From the NCBI GenBank assembly GCA_905221605.1, contig CAJNDS010002500.1:324994-388993 (forward strand): a DNA stretch of 64,000 nucleotides, read 5' to 3'. Shown here piece by piece: positions 24,000 to 37,735 of the stretch (positions are counted from its first letter, which is position 1; each line of letters starts with the position of its first letter). The position numbers and the translations under genes were made by a program. The notes under the pieces were generated by a model, which was not told where the DNA came from, did not search any database, and saw only the letters and a list, made by a program, of their open reading frames with translations. This stretch comes from Symbiodinium natans. Its lineage: Eukaryota > Sar > Dinophyceae > Suessiales > Symbiodiniaceae.

Positions 24000-25390
24000 G
24001 GACACCTGAAAACACGAACGTCGCGCATCACACGGGGCCTTGCTGCGTTCGGTCTTCTACAGCACCTTAAGGCCCGGAACGCACGAACATGTCCACAGCG
24101 CGTGCAGTTCGTACCATGGCGCATGCCTGGCATGCGTGTGGCGAAGATGGGATGCCTAGCGAAGATATTGTGCGGAACTGCGGCTGCAGCGATGCAAGCG
24201 CAGAGCATTGTGCACACGGAGCTGTCAGCAAGTGCAGCGTTGTTGCTAGATTGCTGCAAGCGCTTCCTTCACCTTTTTCACAAGCCTGAAGTTCCGGATG
24301 AGCCAATACTACTTTCAAGATGGCGCGCTGCAAAGTCAGCAACTGACAGCGTGCTGTGAACCCTTGCAGGTCTGCTGGAAAGGACTAGAAACGCGGGCCG
24401 AGGGCCTCATATTGGCCTAATGCTATCCGAAATACATTGGACTCTTTCAAGATGGCACGCTACAAACCCAGAGACCGATGGGCTGCAAAGGTATGCTGGA
24501 GAGTACTAGAAGCGTGGGCTGCATCTTAAAACGTGCAGCAGAGCGAGTGGCTCATTGTTAGCTGCACCCGCGAGCTCCAAAAGGATGTGGACAACCAACA
24601 ACGCCGCTGGAAGCACCTGGCGCGCGTGGCGCGCCTGGCGCGCGCTGCATGGAGATGCCTCGTGGGCCTTGCGACGACAGCGAGTGAGGCAGTTGCGACG
24701 TGGAGGCTTCGAGAGGACCAGCACCCCGTAGCTGCCCACCACTCTGAACACTTGCCTGCAAGCTTTGACCGCTTTACAGTGCGCTGGACTCAGATGCCTA
24801 CCCACCTTTTTGAGCAGTTCCTTTCGTGGTGACCTCCAGGATCTGTTCGCGAAAGACCGGCCATGAACAGCAGTCAGGCCAAGTTTTTGAAATGCGCCGA
24901 CTCTGTGCACAAAGATGCGCAAAGCGCAGTGTACCATCAGAACAGCACGGCACCTCAAGCGACCGAGGTGCGCAGTATAGCGCACGGAGCTGTCAGCACG
25001 TTCTCGTGATGCTGATGCCGCAGTGGTCCACGGTGAACTCGTGGCGTTGTTGCTAGATCGCTACAAGCGCTTCCTTCACCCTTTCCACATGCACTTCAGG
25101 ATGAGCGACAGCAGTGGGCTCTTTCAAGATGGCACGCTGCAAAGCCAGCAAGTGACTTCCGGCTGCGAACCCTTGCAGGCATGCTGAAGCGCCGGCCGCA
25201 TCTTAACGCATCGCAGAGGAGCGAGGGGCTCATTTCGGCCCGATCCACCCGCGAGGTCCACAAGGATCTAAAGAAGCAACAGCGCTTCTGGAAGCAGCTG
25301 GCGCGCGTTGCGTGGGCGTGGACACGCCTGGCGACAGCGAGGAGTGACGGTGAGGCAGCTTCGATGCAGAGGATATGGGAGGACTAGCTC
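24000..25390 (+). repeat. Nested sub-repeat family Y in copy B
   Basis: Counterpart of 10,440-11,815 with the same three-unit order. It has small deletions in the first unit. Confidence 0.7.
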
Positions 25391-28300
25391 CCTAGTTCCC
25401 GCCTCGCTACATGCTCAGCCTTCGAGTGGAGCAGCACTGGGGCGGAGGTGGGAAGCGTTTATAAGTCAAAATTGAGTGTGTAATTGATGAAGCCACGCAT
25501 AGAGAGCTCCCCTGCAAGTCTTTTGGGGTTCACGAAAACGGTCTGTGCGGTGTCACTCCTTCGGATCAAGCCTCCTCAAGAAACGAGGACCAGCATGGTC
25601 GCGTCACCGAATTCTTGGGGTCGGTGACAGTAGAAGCATACACCTGCTTTGGAAACATCTTGAATGCCGCAGGCTGCCATGTCAGTGAACTTGCCAAAGC
25701 ACGTGCTGATGAGCTGCTGCTGCGTTCGGACACTAGATTCGGCACTGCGGCTTCAGCCCGTTGCAACCGATCCAGCCGCTCCCAGAAGCCCCCAAGCAGC
25801 GAAGCACCCCGAGATATCTCAGATAGCCTTGTGGCTCGTGATGGCCCGGCATGGCTAAGCATTGCTGGTGTTGCTCATGCCTGAGCTTCCCGGGGGTGCG
25901 CCTCAAACACGAAGCGAGGAAAAAGCCGAGGAAGCCGACCAAGGCCAACGGTGCTTCTCTCCGAGAGCTTCGACGGTCCGAGACCCGAGGAGTGGGCACG
26001 GCAGGGGCTGCGAGCAAGGCGGCGAGCGAGCTGCGGGAGTTTCTTGGAGCTATGTGGCAGGGCCTGCAGCCTCTACAACTAAGCCTTCCTGTCGCAAGTT
26101 CCGCCCCGCAGCTTGCAGGAGTCGGACAAAAGTGCAGGTTTCCGACATTTCCTGCCGTGACATGGCCAGAGCGGAGGCTGAGAGGAAGGCCACGACAAGG
26201 AGCAAAAGGAAAAGCTTCAGAACGGAGGGCGCAACAGCCGCAAGCATCCCGTCCGGAGTCGAAGCTGCGTGCCGCGCCCCAGAGCGGCTAAGGCTTTGAA
26301 GGCTTAGCGAGACAGAGCGCAACGTGCTAGTTGCGCGAAGCTGGGCCCCCCCCCCCCACAAGACCAAGAGAGAGAGAGACCTCACAGGGACGCCAGGCCA
26401 AAGGCAGTCCCGGCACGGCCTCTAAGGGGCGGCTCTGTTAAGTTCCCAACTGCCGAGAGCAACCAGCGTTCGCAGCATCCCTGAGTCCGCAGCGAGGGGC
26501 GGCTCTGCAAAGTCCTGGGCTAAACTAGTTTTAGGGTTTTTGGGGGGCTGGGGGTTTCGGGTTCATCCCCGAAATGTACACTGGGTTCCCGAAGCACTGG
26601 AGGTGCTGGGTGGGCTGTGGATGAAGAACGGACACTTCGCAACTTCTTTGGTGCAGGGCTGTAGAGTCACTTTTAGCGACTTGTTCACTTCCAGGTAGTT
26701 TTGGGGCCTCAGCATGAGAAATGGACCACACGTACAGCTCTTCTCGAGCCCGTTTGCTTTGGCTCTCCTCACAAGAGACTTGCGCAGGAGAGCTGCGTCG
26801 CAGTCACCGAACTGGCACAAACCCTTCATTTCGGAACCGATGCCGCCTGCATCTGTTCTCCTTAGGCTCACACCGACGAAGTTGAAAGCATAACTCTCTC
26901 CCCAGAAGAGAAGGGCAGCGAATCGGGTTCAGGGCCGTGTGCAGGAGAACTGCGGCGAATCTGCACCGAGAGAACCGGGAGGGCAGCCCTGCTGGGCCCA
27001 CAGAAAGCCCTCAACAACCCTTCAGCCTGTTTCCCCCCCTTTGCAACGTTGCTGACATCATTCAACGTGCTTCGAGCCAGACGAAGATCTTACAGGGCTT
27101 CGAGCTTTTCAGCTTCTCTCAAACATCCCGGACCGCCGAAGCCTCCACGGCAAGAGGATGAGCTCCCGGAGTTGGAGTTTGCAGCACGCGGTCACGCGGT
27201 CACGCGGTCTGCTCTGCCCAGAGCTCCGGCACAGAAGGCGCCCGTGGTCGAACGATCCCGGCAGTCACCGCAGAAACGGGCGCTGCCAACGCGGCCCTTC
27301 AGTCGAAAGTGGCAGTCCGTACAACCAGTGGATGCGGAGGAGGCGAGAGGAGGGACGGGGGGGATGCAGTTTGGTGCTCGCAAGGCGGGCGAAGCTCAAG
27401 TCGGCTTGAAATTGTGGTCGCAACGAACAGGAGGCCCTCGAGAGGAGGCTGCCGAAGGAAGAACATGGGCAACCCATCGCCGATGCTGCTAGAGTCGGAG
27501 GAGGATCCTTGTGACCATGATCAGGGCTTCATGTGGGTCTCAGCCTCTGTTAAGTAGGCTTCCTCTTCGTCACGAATCAAGCGCCCATCCTCACAAGGCA
27601 CTTTCTGGAGCTGCTTTGAGTAGCATACGTTGGAAGCAGCGGGTAGCAGCTAGTGCTGCAGAGCTGCAAAGCTTCGCAAAAGCACCGTGAGCTTCGTCCT
27701 AGCCGAGGCCCTTTGTCGCTCTTGCAACAGGGCACATGCACACGTCAGACAAATCACTGGAGCATCTTCATTCCTGCCACTTGCTGCCCCAAACTATGGG
27801 ACCTATGCTACCTACACATCATCCGTGTTGGTGCAGCAAACAACGAGAGTGGAGAGAGTGGAAGGGGTGTGGAAGGGGTGTGGAAGGGGTGACTCCCAGC
27901 CTCAGGTGCCATGTTAGACCATGTTCGACCCACATTGACCCACATTCCTTCAGGCACCCCCCCCCCCGCCCCAACGGATGTTCTTTCCATGCAAAGCTGC
28001 TGGCATTGCATGTTTTGGAGAACCGCTGCAAGAAACGGAAAGATGCGCCGCTAGCGAAGGTCGTGGCATCAGGGTGCTGTCAGTGTGCTGTCCGCACGCA
28101 GCCCTCCGGCATTGTGCGGCCCTGCGATCGGTTGGCCTGGGCGCTCCAGACTCTGGCGCGCGAAGTCGACACGGCTGAGCAGCACGTGCGCAGCAAGGCT
28201 TTGGCCTGCGCGTGTTGCGTCTGGCGGCTCCTGCCAGGGCAGCAGGCATGGAGTATGCGAAAGGACCCTAAACATCCCCAAACTCCTGCGACCCAAGCGC

Positions 28301-30024
28301 AAGAGCCTCATCCCAGAGCCCCTAAACCTTTGTTAAGCTTCAAGCCTGGCTAAACGCAAGGGACTCATCGACACCAGCTCCGCCTGGAGTTCTGCAGTCG
28401 GAACCTGAGCCAACCCGGCCAGCACGTCGCCTCGGACGGGGACAAAGGTTGCATGAGATTGCATGCTTGGCACCGGCAGCGGGCCGTGCTGTAGCCAGCT
28501 GCCATGAAAGCTCACTGCGGCAAAGCCTCGGGGTGTCTTTGCGATGCTGGGAGGTTTTGGCCCGGGCGGATATCAAGTGATGGACTTTCAGTGCCTGCCC
28601 TTCCGGTGGACGCGGCAGCGCCAAGGCACTCGGCGGGGAACAGTCAAGTCAGGCTAAGCGGAGATCGCAAAGAAAACTCAAGACTCTGGAGAGCCTGCAT
28701 TCCGTGACAAGAGCCATGCAGGTACAGCGAACAAAACGCTAAGGCAGCGGAACAGCAATAGCTGGCGGGCATCTCCCCGCGCATCGACACGCCGGAGGCC
28801 GCCACACCATCCCCTCAGCACAGAGGATGCAAGGTGAGGAGAGGCTTAGAGGGAAGACTCTGCTGTAGCTGTAGTTGCTGTACAGGCACCTACACGGGGG
28901 ATACCCTTTATGTACCCCAAAAGGCTACAATTCCTTGAGCTATAGTTGCCAAGGACGTTGCCTGATTACTCAACATCCGATTAGGGTTTAGGTTTCAGGG
29001 TTCCCCCCCTATGGAGGCCTTCAAGGCTTCAAGGAGCTGAAAATCCCTGATGAGCTGAAAACCCCTGCTGTCCCCCCAAAGATGCCAAGGCGTTGATGAA
29101 GGAGGAGGCAGGTGGACTATGTAAGTACACCCGGGGCACTCTCTCTAGACTGCTGCTGAGGGGTACCTCCTTAAGAAAGCCCGGGCGCACCCCCAAGGCG
29201 CGGCAGCCAGCTCCTGATAGTGGCAGACTTGGGGCCCCGGGGCCTCGCCGATCAGAAGCAACTCGTGGGCTGAGGGGGATATCGGGGCAGTGGCTTCGCG
29301 TTCACAGGCTGGCTGCGGGCATCATAGTCGAAGGCGCAAATGCGCCAACCTGGAGAGGCAGAAACTCTCGAAACTCTCCACCTCACTCCGAGCACGCGCG
29401 AGGGCAGCGGGGGTGGGGGAGGTCGTGGATCGGCAGCCAGCGCGCATGCTGCCCACGCAAGGCTGGCGCATTTCGCACGGCTGAGAAGTTTTGGCAATTG
29501 AAGCTGTAGCACCCCGTGCACAGGCGCTGTGACCCCTCAGCAACATCACTGCAGGTGGCAAGGTCTCAGGCCCGCTCCCATGAGCTTGAAAGCCCTCGAA
29601 GAACCGAGAAGACACCCAGTCGTCATCACTTTGCTGCACGTCCCGGACCTTCCCCGGCGCTGCATCTGCACTGCCGAGGTCAAGGCATACCAAACATAAT
29701 TACTGGGAGATCGCAGGCTCCTTGGAGCCCTCAACTGGAACTCGGAGTCCCTGCCCCGCATCCCCCCGCGAGTCGCATGACGTGCTCTAGCATCACACTG
29801 GCCGAGACAGCCAAGACTTGGTGCCAGCTGCCCTTGCCTATCGAACTCGGCAAAGCCTGGCAAAGAACTCTTGGGCGAATTGGTCGAAGCTGCCGTGTGT
29901 AGCGCAGACTGTCAGACGGTCAGGCTCTTAGGGTCTCAGGATTCAGGGCATAGCGGCATAACTTTGGTTTGAACACACGACTTGGCTCGGTGACGTGTTT
30001 TGGCCGTGCGCACGGGCATCGGAA

Positions 30025-31710
30025 GGAACCCGAACAGAGCCCTATAAGGTTGAGATCATGCACGGGGGGTCGGGCAAAACCAAGAAGGAGGATGAAAGAT
30101 GAAAGCACAGGAGAAGCGCTCAGAGACAGCCCTCGCCAAGTCATCTTCAACTGCTCAGCAACAAAGCACACGAAGGCTCATAGAGACACTGCCTTGCACT
30201 CTGAAAGGTGTCATAGACTGTCATAGACGCTGGTTGTGAGAGGCTTCATGCACAGCTCCAGGATCAGGCCTAGGTCGGCGCGTCGGCTACGGAGAACGGG
30301 CACTGCCTGAGCTTTGTTGCAATCTGGAGCCTTGGAAGCCATGACAGGTCATGGCTGACCCCCTGATGCAGCCGGAGCTGAGCAAAGCAGTGTGACAGGT
30401 GACTTCAGAGCCCGTGCTGAAGGATCTGCTACCACGGAAGGCGACGAGACGCACGCCGTGGGAGCAGTGTAAATTTGGCAACTCATGGGCTGCAATTGCG
30501 TCCTGTTGTCTCTGTGCGCACACTCGCCAATACAGGGGTGCCAAGCCGTCTATTTTCAGGGGTGGCGTGTGCGAGGGCCTGGGTAGGGCTTGGAGAGGGT
30601 ATCCAACAAGTAGAAGCCAGTGTTGCCTCTTTGGCTTGCTATGGCAATGGCTCCACACTGACCTGCAACACATGAGCGTAACGTTCGGACATGGAGGTTG
30701 CCTGCTGGGACGGGCCATCTTGTCCGGGGCCCAGCGGGACCACACTCTGAATTTGGGGTAGACATGCGAGGTGATACACGAAGCTCTCGGATTGATGGAG
30801 AGGAACTCTGCTAGTCAGCTGCGGAACAGCCAGCGCAACACGGACACACAAGCACTCACAAACCCCGCCCCCTCCCAGATCATCTCCTGGAAATTCGCTT
30901 GACAAGGGGTCCATCCAGACCGGGGAATCTTGCAGAGTCCGGACAATTCTGGGCGCTTCCTTTCCCCTGCACCTGCTCTGCGTGTCTGCAACAGTCGCAA
31001 CAGCTGCGGCAACCCATGCAAAAGCTGATTCCGATTCCTTTCACCTTCAAATTATTCGGGTTTCCCCAGCATAAGCACGATCTGTTCAGGTGTTGAGATC
31101 ATTTGCCCGGCAAGGTGAGCACCCAGACAGCACAACACGAGGGGTCACGGCGCGGCCATCATGGAAACACTGCCCCTCCTTGTGCACAGGTGCCATGGCC
31201 GCCCTACATAGCCACCGACAGAAGGCACACACATAACTTGTTGCTGTCAGAGGCTTCACAGCTCGAGGATCAGGCCCAGGCCCTGTGGCGAGCCTTCGGC
31301 CGCGGAAGACGGGCATTGCCCGAGCGTTGCGAATAAGATTTTGGGCATTGGAAGCCGTGACAATGTTATGATGTCATGGCTGACCACTGACACTGACGCA
31401 GCCGGAGCTGAGCAAAGCAGTGCGACGGGTGACTGCTGAAGGATCTGCTACCACGGAAGGCGACGAGACGCACGCCGTGGGAGCAGTGTAAATTTGGCAA
31501 CTCATGGGCTGCAATTGCGTCCTGTTGTCTCTGTGCGCACACTCGCCAATACAGGGGTGCCAAGCCGTCTATTTTCAGGGGTGGCGTGTGCGAGGGCCTG
31601 GGTAGGGCTTGGAGAGGGTATCCAAAAAGTAGAAGCCAGTGTTGCCTCTTTGGCTTGCTATGGCAATGGCTCCACACTGACCTGCAACACATGAGCGTAA
31701 CGTTCGGCCG
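30025..31710 (+). repeat. Copy-B-specific block with internal ~1,017-bp-spaced direct repeat
   Basis: Copy A reads continuously from GACGTGTCTTGGCCGTG into GTTGCCTGCCATGCTG (16,561-16,600). In copy B the same two flanks are separated by about 1.7 kb. Inside, 30,230-30,690 and 31,240-31,710 are close direct repeats; each ends in the motif that adjoins the right flank (CATGGAGGTTGCCTGC/CGTGGAGGTTGCCTGC). Either the block inserted and then duplicated in part, or copy A lost it by recombination between the repeats. Confidence 0.75.
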
Positions 31711-32849
31711 TGGAGGTTGCCTGCCACGCCGTGGCTGCTGGGACGGGCCATCTTGGCCTGGGGGCCCAAAGGGCACCCCACGCCTTGCGAGGCATCTTCA
31801 GCTCAAGTGCTCACGTCGCTGGAGTGCTGCCGGCTTGGATTGGCTTGGCCACGGATTTCCACCTGCGCACCGCACAGCGTCGCTGTGTCCCACCTTCAAA
31901 AACAATAATGAGCCTCAGGTTTGTTGAATGCATGGCTGCTGGAGAGACGGTTTTCAGCATATCGAGCCTTTGAAGCTCAGTGGAGCCTTTGACCCTGGCA
32001 GGAACCCACTCCAAAACCCACGATTTGAAGTACCTGCGCGCTTGGCCCTCGCACTGCTTTGACGACGCTGGAATAAGAAAGAGTGCTCATAGCAAGGCTT
32101 CAAGTGCGCAGACGGGCCTGTGGAAGGTACGTGCGTTGCATGCGACAGCGACCAGAGCAACAATCTTCGAGGAGCCTTGCTGATCTTGCAGACATGCGAG
32201 GCCGCACCTCCCCATCTCCCGCAGAAGAAGCTTTGGAGGCCCCGCTGGAAAAGACGCGAAAGACGCGAGCTTGAAGGAGAGGGCGTGCAGAGTAGCGCAG
32301 CGCTGGCTTAAGCGACACAGGGCTCGCAGGGCAAGGGCAGGGACCTCAGGGACCTGAGCCACAGCCCGTGCAGAAGGAGCAGGAGGAGCCCTACAGGTTC
32401 GGCAGCCAACTCCATTTGGGGGGCCTCATCGGGGCTCACAACACCAAAGGAACTAAGCGCGCAAGTCGGTTTAAGGAGGGGAGGAGCGAGTCAGGCAACA
32501 TGCTGACCCCGCTTCCGCAAAACGGTGGCGAAAGGCCGGATGAAGGTGGAGCTGGCGAAGCCATGGAGATCCCCTAGCAGCCCTATAGCACTCCAACACA
32601 CTCTCTCTTTAAGCGCTCAAACTCGGACAGAGCAGAGTTGCCGGAAGCCAGGGAGGATCTCCATGCGACATGTGCTTTGGAGGAAAGATCCGACTCAGAA
32701 GGCAAGCTCAATTTCCAGACATTGCACGCGCTGGGGGCTGCCTGCGCTTTGGCGTGGTGACGTCGCAGCACGCCGAATGGGGAGCCTCCATGGCACCTGC
32801 ACAAGGTGCTGTCATCACGTGAATATGGGAAATGAACCCAGAAGAAAGC

Positions 32850-34950
32850 ACGCGGCAGCCAGTGCCTGATAGTGGCAGGCCTCGGGCCAACACAACTCGC
32901 CAATCAGAAGCAACTTGCAGGTTGAGGGGATTGGGGTAGTGAGGGCAGTGGCTTCGCATTTACATCGGCATGAGGCTGGCTGGCGACCACGCCAATGACC
33001 AGAGGCATCAGCTTGGGCAAACACTCGTTCGTGTCCGAACGCAACCGGAAGATTGGGCGAGAGAAGCAGCGTGAGAGGTCACATGTAAGGCTGGCGCAGC
33101 TTGTGCAGCTTGCACAGCTCTGAAGTTTTGAGCAGTGTTTTGGGATTTGGCACCTGGGCATAAGCGCTGCGACCCCTTCAGAGGATCAATGCAGGTGGCA
33201 AGGTCTCAGGCTGGCTCCGACCGCTCCCAAGAAAAGCATCCAGGACACACCCATCTCAGAAAACCCACGGAACATCACTGAACTTCGCCGTGTGCTCCGG
33301 GCCACCTGCCGCTGCGGCGCTGCGGCCGTGCAGACGGCGGAGGTCTGGACGTGCTTGGGCTTCGTGGTCGCCAAAACTTTCGGGCGGAGGATTGGGAGGC
33401 AGCGCGGGCAAAGGGCAGCCACGCCACACAAAGTCACAGGCTGAAGCTTCCGCACCACTGGCACGCTGCGGCGCGCTGCAGTGCTCACGCACGCCCTAAG
33501 CAGTGAGCTGACGCAGGGAACTGGACTTTCACACCTTGCTGAGTTTTTTTGAAGGGGGACCGAACAGCCATCTTCGTCAGGGGCAACAACACGGCCCGTA
33601 CACTTGTGATTGTGGGCTGGGAACAAGCCTCAATATTGGCGAGCCACCGTTCTGAGAAAGAGGTGCATCCACCTTGTCCTCACCTGTCTTCGGTGGGATC
33701 ACAGGGCTCGTGTTCACAAAGGGTCGGATAAAGGGGGCGCAGCCGGCAAAGCCGTGGGGGCCCCCTACTCCAACACACTCACAGGGGCCCTTCATCCGCT
33801 CAAACTCAGTGAATCGCCGGGATCTCTGCGCGATGTAGGCGGAGCCTGAAACTGAGACTGTGTCTGTTGGTGTGGTGACGTCGCAGCACGCTGCATTGGG
33901 AGCCTCCATGGGTGCTGCTATCATGTGCATAGCGGAATGTGCAGAGCGGAAGCAAAGCCCGAACAAAGCACGGGCGCACTCCGACACGCGGCAGCCAGTG
34001 CCTGATAGTGGCAGGCCTCGGGCCAACACAACTCGCCAATCAGAAGCAACTTGCAGGTTGAGGGGAGTGGGGTAGTGAGGGCAGCGGCTTTGCATTTACA
34101 TCGGCATGAGGCTGGCTGCTGCGGACATCATCCGACGGCGCGACCACGCCAATGACGAGAGGCATCAGCTTGGGCAAACACTCGTTCGTGTCCGAACGCA
34201 ACCGGAAGATTGGGCGAGAGAAGCAGCGTGAGAGGTCACATGTAAGGCTGGCGCAGCTTGTGCAGCTTGCACAGCTCTGAAGTTTTGAGCAGTGTTTTGG
34301 GATTTGGCACCTGGGCATAAGCGCTGCGACCCCCTCAGAGGATCAATGCAGGTGGCAAGGTCTCAGGCTGGCTCCGGCCGCTCCCAAGAAAAGCATCCAG
34401 GACACATCTCAGAAAACCCACGAAACATCACTGAACTTTGCCTCCTGCCCCAGGCCCTCTGCCGCTGCGGTGCTGCGGTCTGGACTTCATGCTTGGGCTT
34501 CGTGGTCGCCAAAACTTTCGGGCGGAGGATTGGGAGGCAGCGCGGGCAAAGGGCAGCCACGCCACACAAAGTCACAGGCTGAAGCTTCCGCACCACTGGC
34601 ACGCTGCGGCGCGCTGCAGTGCTCACGCACGCGCTAGGCAGTGAGCTGACGCAGGGAACTGGACTTTCACACCTTGCTGAGTTTTTTTGAAGGGGGACCG
34701 AACAGCCATCTTCGTCAGGGGCAACAACACGGCCCGTACACTTGTGATTGTGGGCTGGGAACAAGCCTCAATATTGGCGAGCCACCGTTCTGAGAAAGAG
34801 GTGCATCCACCTTGTCCTCACCTGTCTTCGGTGGGATCACAGGGCTCGTGTTCACAAAGGGTCGGATAAAGGGGGCGCAGCCGGCAAAGCCGTGGGGGCC
34901 CCCTAGCACTCCAACACACTCACAGGGGCCCTTTATCAACTCAAACTCGG
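32850..34950 (+). repeat. Tandem duplication (~1.14 kb unit) inside copy B
   Basis: Units 32,850-33,985 and 33,990-34,950 both correspond to the single segment 17,805-18,800 of copy A. They are nearly identical over long stretches (for example 33,560-33,760 and 34,690-34,900). Confidence 0.85.
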
Positions 34951-35654
34951 ACGGGGGCAGCAGAACCGCCAGAAGCCAGGAAGGATCTCCATGCGTCGTG
35001 TCTGCTTAATGCCTGGACGACGTCTCAGGTCCGCAGGGCTTAAAACAAAAGGCCCACGCGAGGTTGCCCTAGGCAGGGTGCCATTTTGGGGACGTTAACC
35101 CTCACAGGATTGCAGGGTTCTTTTGTGACACATCTCCAAGTTGGCAAGCGCACCAGGTTGCGCCACACACGGCTCGGCTCGAGGCCAAGAGGCTCGGAAC
35201 AATTCGGGACAGCACTGAGGGGGACGTGCCCTTTGCCTCCGCCTGTGTGCCTACTCACGGAAACGCCGTTTCAGGGGAGCTGCGCGAGGCGGCTGAAGCT
35301 TGACAAAGGAGGCACTCAAGGCACTCAACTCGCAATCGAAGCCTTGCACCTTAAGAATCCCCGAGCTCCCGAAGAACTTCAGCGAGTCCCCATGAATGAG
35401 AGAGCTTCTGGAACGGACTGCGCAGCAGAGTTGCGAAGTGGTGGATGGGCCCTTATTCGTGTGCGTTTTTGGGGGGACTCTGGCATCACTCGAGGCAAAA
35501 AAACTTAACGCATCTGCACGGCCTCTCGCCTCGCCCCACTGGCGACAGCACACCCAAGACTGGATCAACCCGACGTCTGCATCGGCTTGGCGAATCGGGG
35601 TGCTGGGAGGTGGCCCTGTAAAGGTCATCTCATGTCGAAGTTTCAGCTCGAGGC

Positions 35655-35703
35655 TAAGTCGGCTAAGTCGGCTAAGTCGGCTAAGTCGGCTAAGTCGGCC
35701 AGG
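35655..35703 (+). repeat. AAGTCGGCTA decamer repeat, copy B
   Basis: About five units, cleaner than the copy-A counterpart. Confidence 0.85.
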
Positions 35704-37215
35704 GCTCAGGGCCTCCTTTAACCCGAGGGCTCCAGCGCATGGCCGGCGTGCTCCTTCCACAGAAGGCTCCAAAAGCCTCACATGGCAAGGGCCCTCCATG
35801 CAGGGGCTCCTGGGAGCCCGGAACATGAACCTGAGCGTTTGGCACCAACCTTGCATCGTGAAGAACGAAGGCACTTCTGCCCTCAGGATGTCGTTTGTGG
35901 CCTCCAAAAGAAGAAGCTGCATGACCCATGCAGTCGGATGCTCTACTCGAGGGGGGGGGAGCAAGCCACAGAGACCTCCAAGCGCCGCACCGCGCCGCCG
36001 CGCAGCGGGCGCATGGGGGCTAAGTGGGGGGGATCATGCGTCGACGGTGCAGCTGCCGCAGGCCTGACCGGGCTCCGAGTCGCTGAGCCCCCACTCAAGA
36101 AGGAAAGCCACATCCCCACCCCAACCCCCACACCAGGATTCTGTCAACTTCCCAACCATTCCCAATTGTTTTCCGGGGGGTGGGGCGGACGGGTTGCAGA
36201 TCTAACCTGATCTAAGATAACTCTTGCTTTAGTCGGACTGGTTGAATGGGAAAAGCATCGCCCGCAGACTCCCGGGCCTCCATCTAAAACCTCATCTGAC
36301 TTGTTGCAGCTGCTGCCTCGTCCTCAGCGGTTTAGGGTTGTTTAGGATTTAGGATTTAGAGTTTAGGCGCCACTGCACTGAACAGCGGCTAGTGCGTGAC
36401 TAGTACAGATCAGATCATTGCTGCTTTGCCCATACACACAAGGACACCACCCCTAATCTCTCAATCTCTCAACCCTGTACCCTACTACCATGCCACAATG
36501 TTCTGACCAGCTTCTTAGCGATCAGTGGCGTGGACGTCAACTGCTCGCAGTATGGGGACCTCCCATCTTGGCGTCAACCTGAGCACAGCGTCTCACATCG
36601 CTGCGTGCAATGGGCGATGCCTGAACGTGGCCAGCTCAACCCTTTAAACCCTAAACCCAAGGGCTTCTTTTTGTAAGGCATTGAGGGGTGATTGGGGTCC
36701 AGGGAAGAGGCGATGCTCTTGCACAGAAGCAAGACGCCCGAAGACGCCCCCCGGCCTCCTGCCCAGGATCTGGGCGGTCAGGTCACGGGGCGGTCCATGG
36801 CCTGTGGCACACGTAACACATCACATTCTTCTTTGCACCGCCGCCTGTCTGATTTTGTTCTTTAGAGTTTAGGGTGTTTAGGGCGTTTAGGGCCTAAGTT
36901 TAGGGTTTGAGGGTTATATATGGGGCTCAGGGTTTTACGGGCAGGTTGCACCCCAGCCAAAAGGGGCAGGGGCCTTGCGGTGGCGCATGCTGCAAATCCG
37001 CTGCGAACGCATGGAGCGGGGTGCCTGGGCAAGAAAGCATACACACAAAAAACCCACAAACTGGACCCATCGCAGAGCTACATGTATGAAACCCTAAGGA
37101 ACCATAACAAGGACTCGCAAAAAACCATACACGAACCCACAACGAGGACTCATGAGAACTCATGCATGAGCCCCACCCTCAATCCAAAACCCTAAACCCT
37201 AAACCCGAAACCCTA

Positions 37216-37537
37216 CCTGCTAAACCTATTTCGTGGTAATGATTCCGTTTCTGTAGAATTCGTGCGAATTCTTTAGGCAAGTTGAATATTATCACAGCCA
37301 CGCGAAAATGTTCAGGAGCGTTCGGGAGCATTCGGACAGTGAGAGGCGTTCGCGCGGCATTCGCGCGGCGTTCGCGCGGCGTCCGCGAGGCGTTCGGAGG
37401 CGTTCGGCCTGGCATCCGCGTTCATTCGCGATCGGGAGCGACCAAACGCCATCGCACGCGTTAAAATGCATTCGCCCCCAGGAATTCGTAATAATTCTCC
37501 ATATCCGTACTCATTAGTATGGAAAGGGTTTAGCAGG
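37216..37537. mobile_element. MITE with TA target duplication, 322 bp
   Basis: The element starts CCTGCTAAACC and ends GGTTTAGCAGG, an exact 11-bp terminal inverted repeat that continues imperfectly for about 60 bp (both arms carry TAATGA and GAATTC-type boxes), so it can fold back. It is flanked by TA on both sides (37,214-37,215 and 37,538-37,539), as for Tc1/mariner-type non-autonomous elements. It has no transposase; the interior is a GTTCGCGCGGC-rich stretch. The matching place in copy A (about 20,680-20,700) lacks the element. The TIR itself resembles a telomere-like GGTTTAG string. Confidence 0.75.
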
Positions 37538-37674
37538 TAAAGCCTGCAACAAGGAATCCCGAGTCTTACAGAATTGAAACGGAGACCAGGGGGCAGCGGG
37601 CGCAACATCCGCCGAGGAGGCGCAGGTCATGTGGGAGTATTCCATGGTGAGCGCTGTGGAATAAACCCTACCCT

Positions 37675-37735
37675 ACGCCCTAAATCCTAAACCCTAAACC
37701 CTATAAACCCTAAACCCTAAACCCAAAATTAGGGG
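37675..37735. repeat. CCCTAAA tract
   Basis: Six to eight telomere-like units with one CCCTATAAA variant. Near the right end of copy B. Confidence 0.85.
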
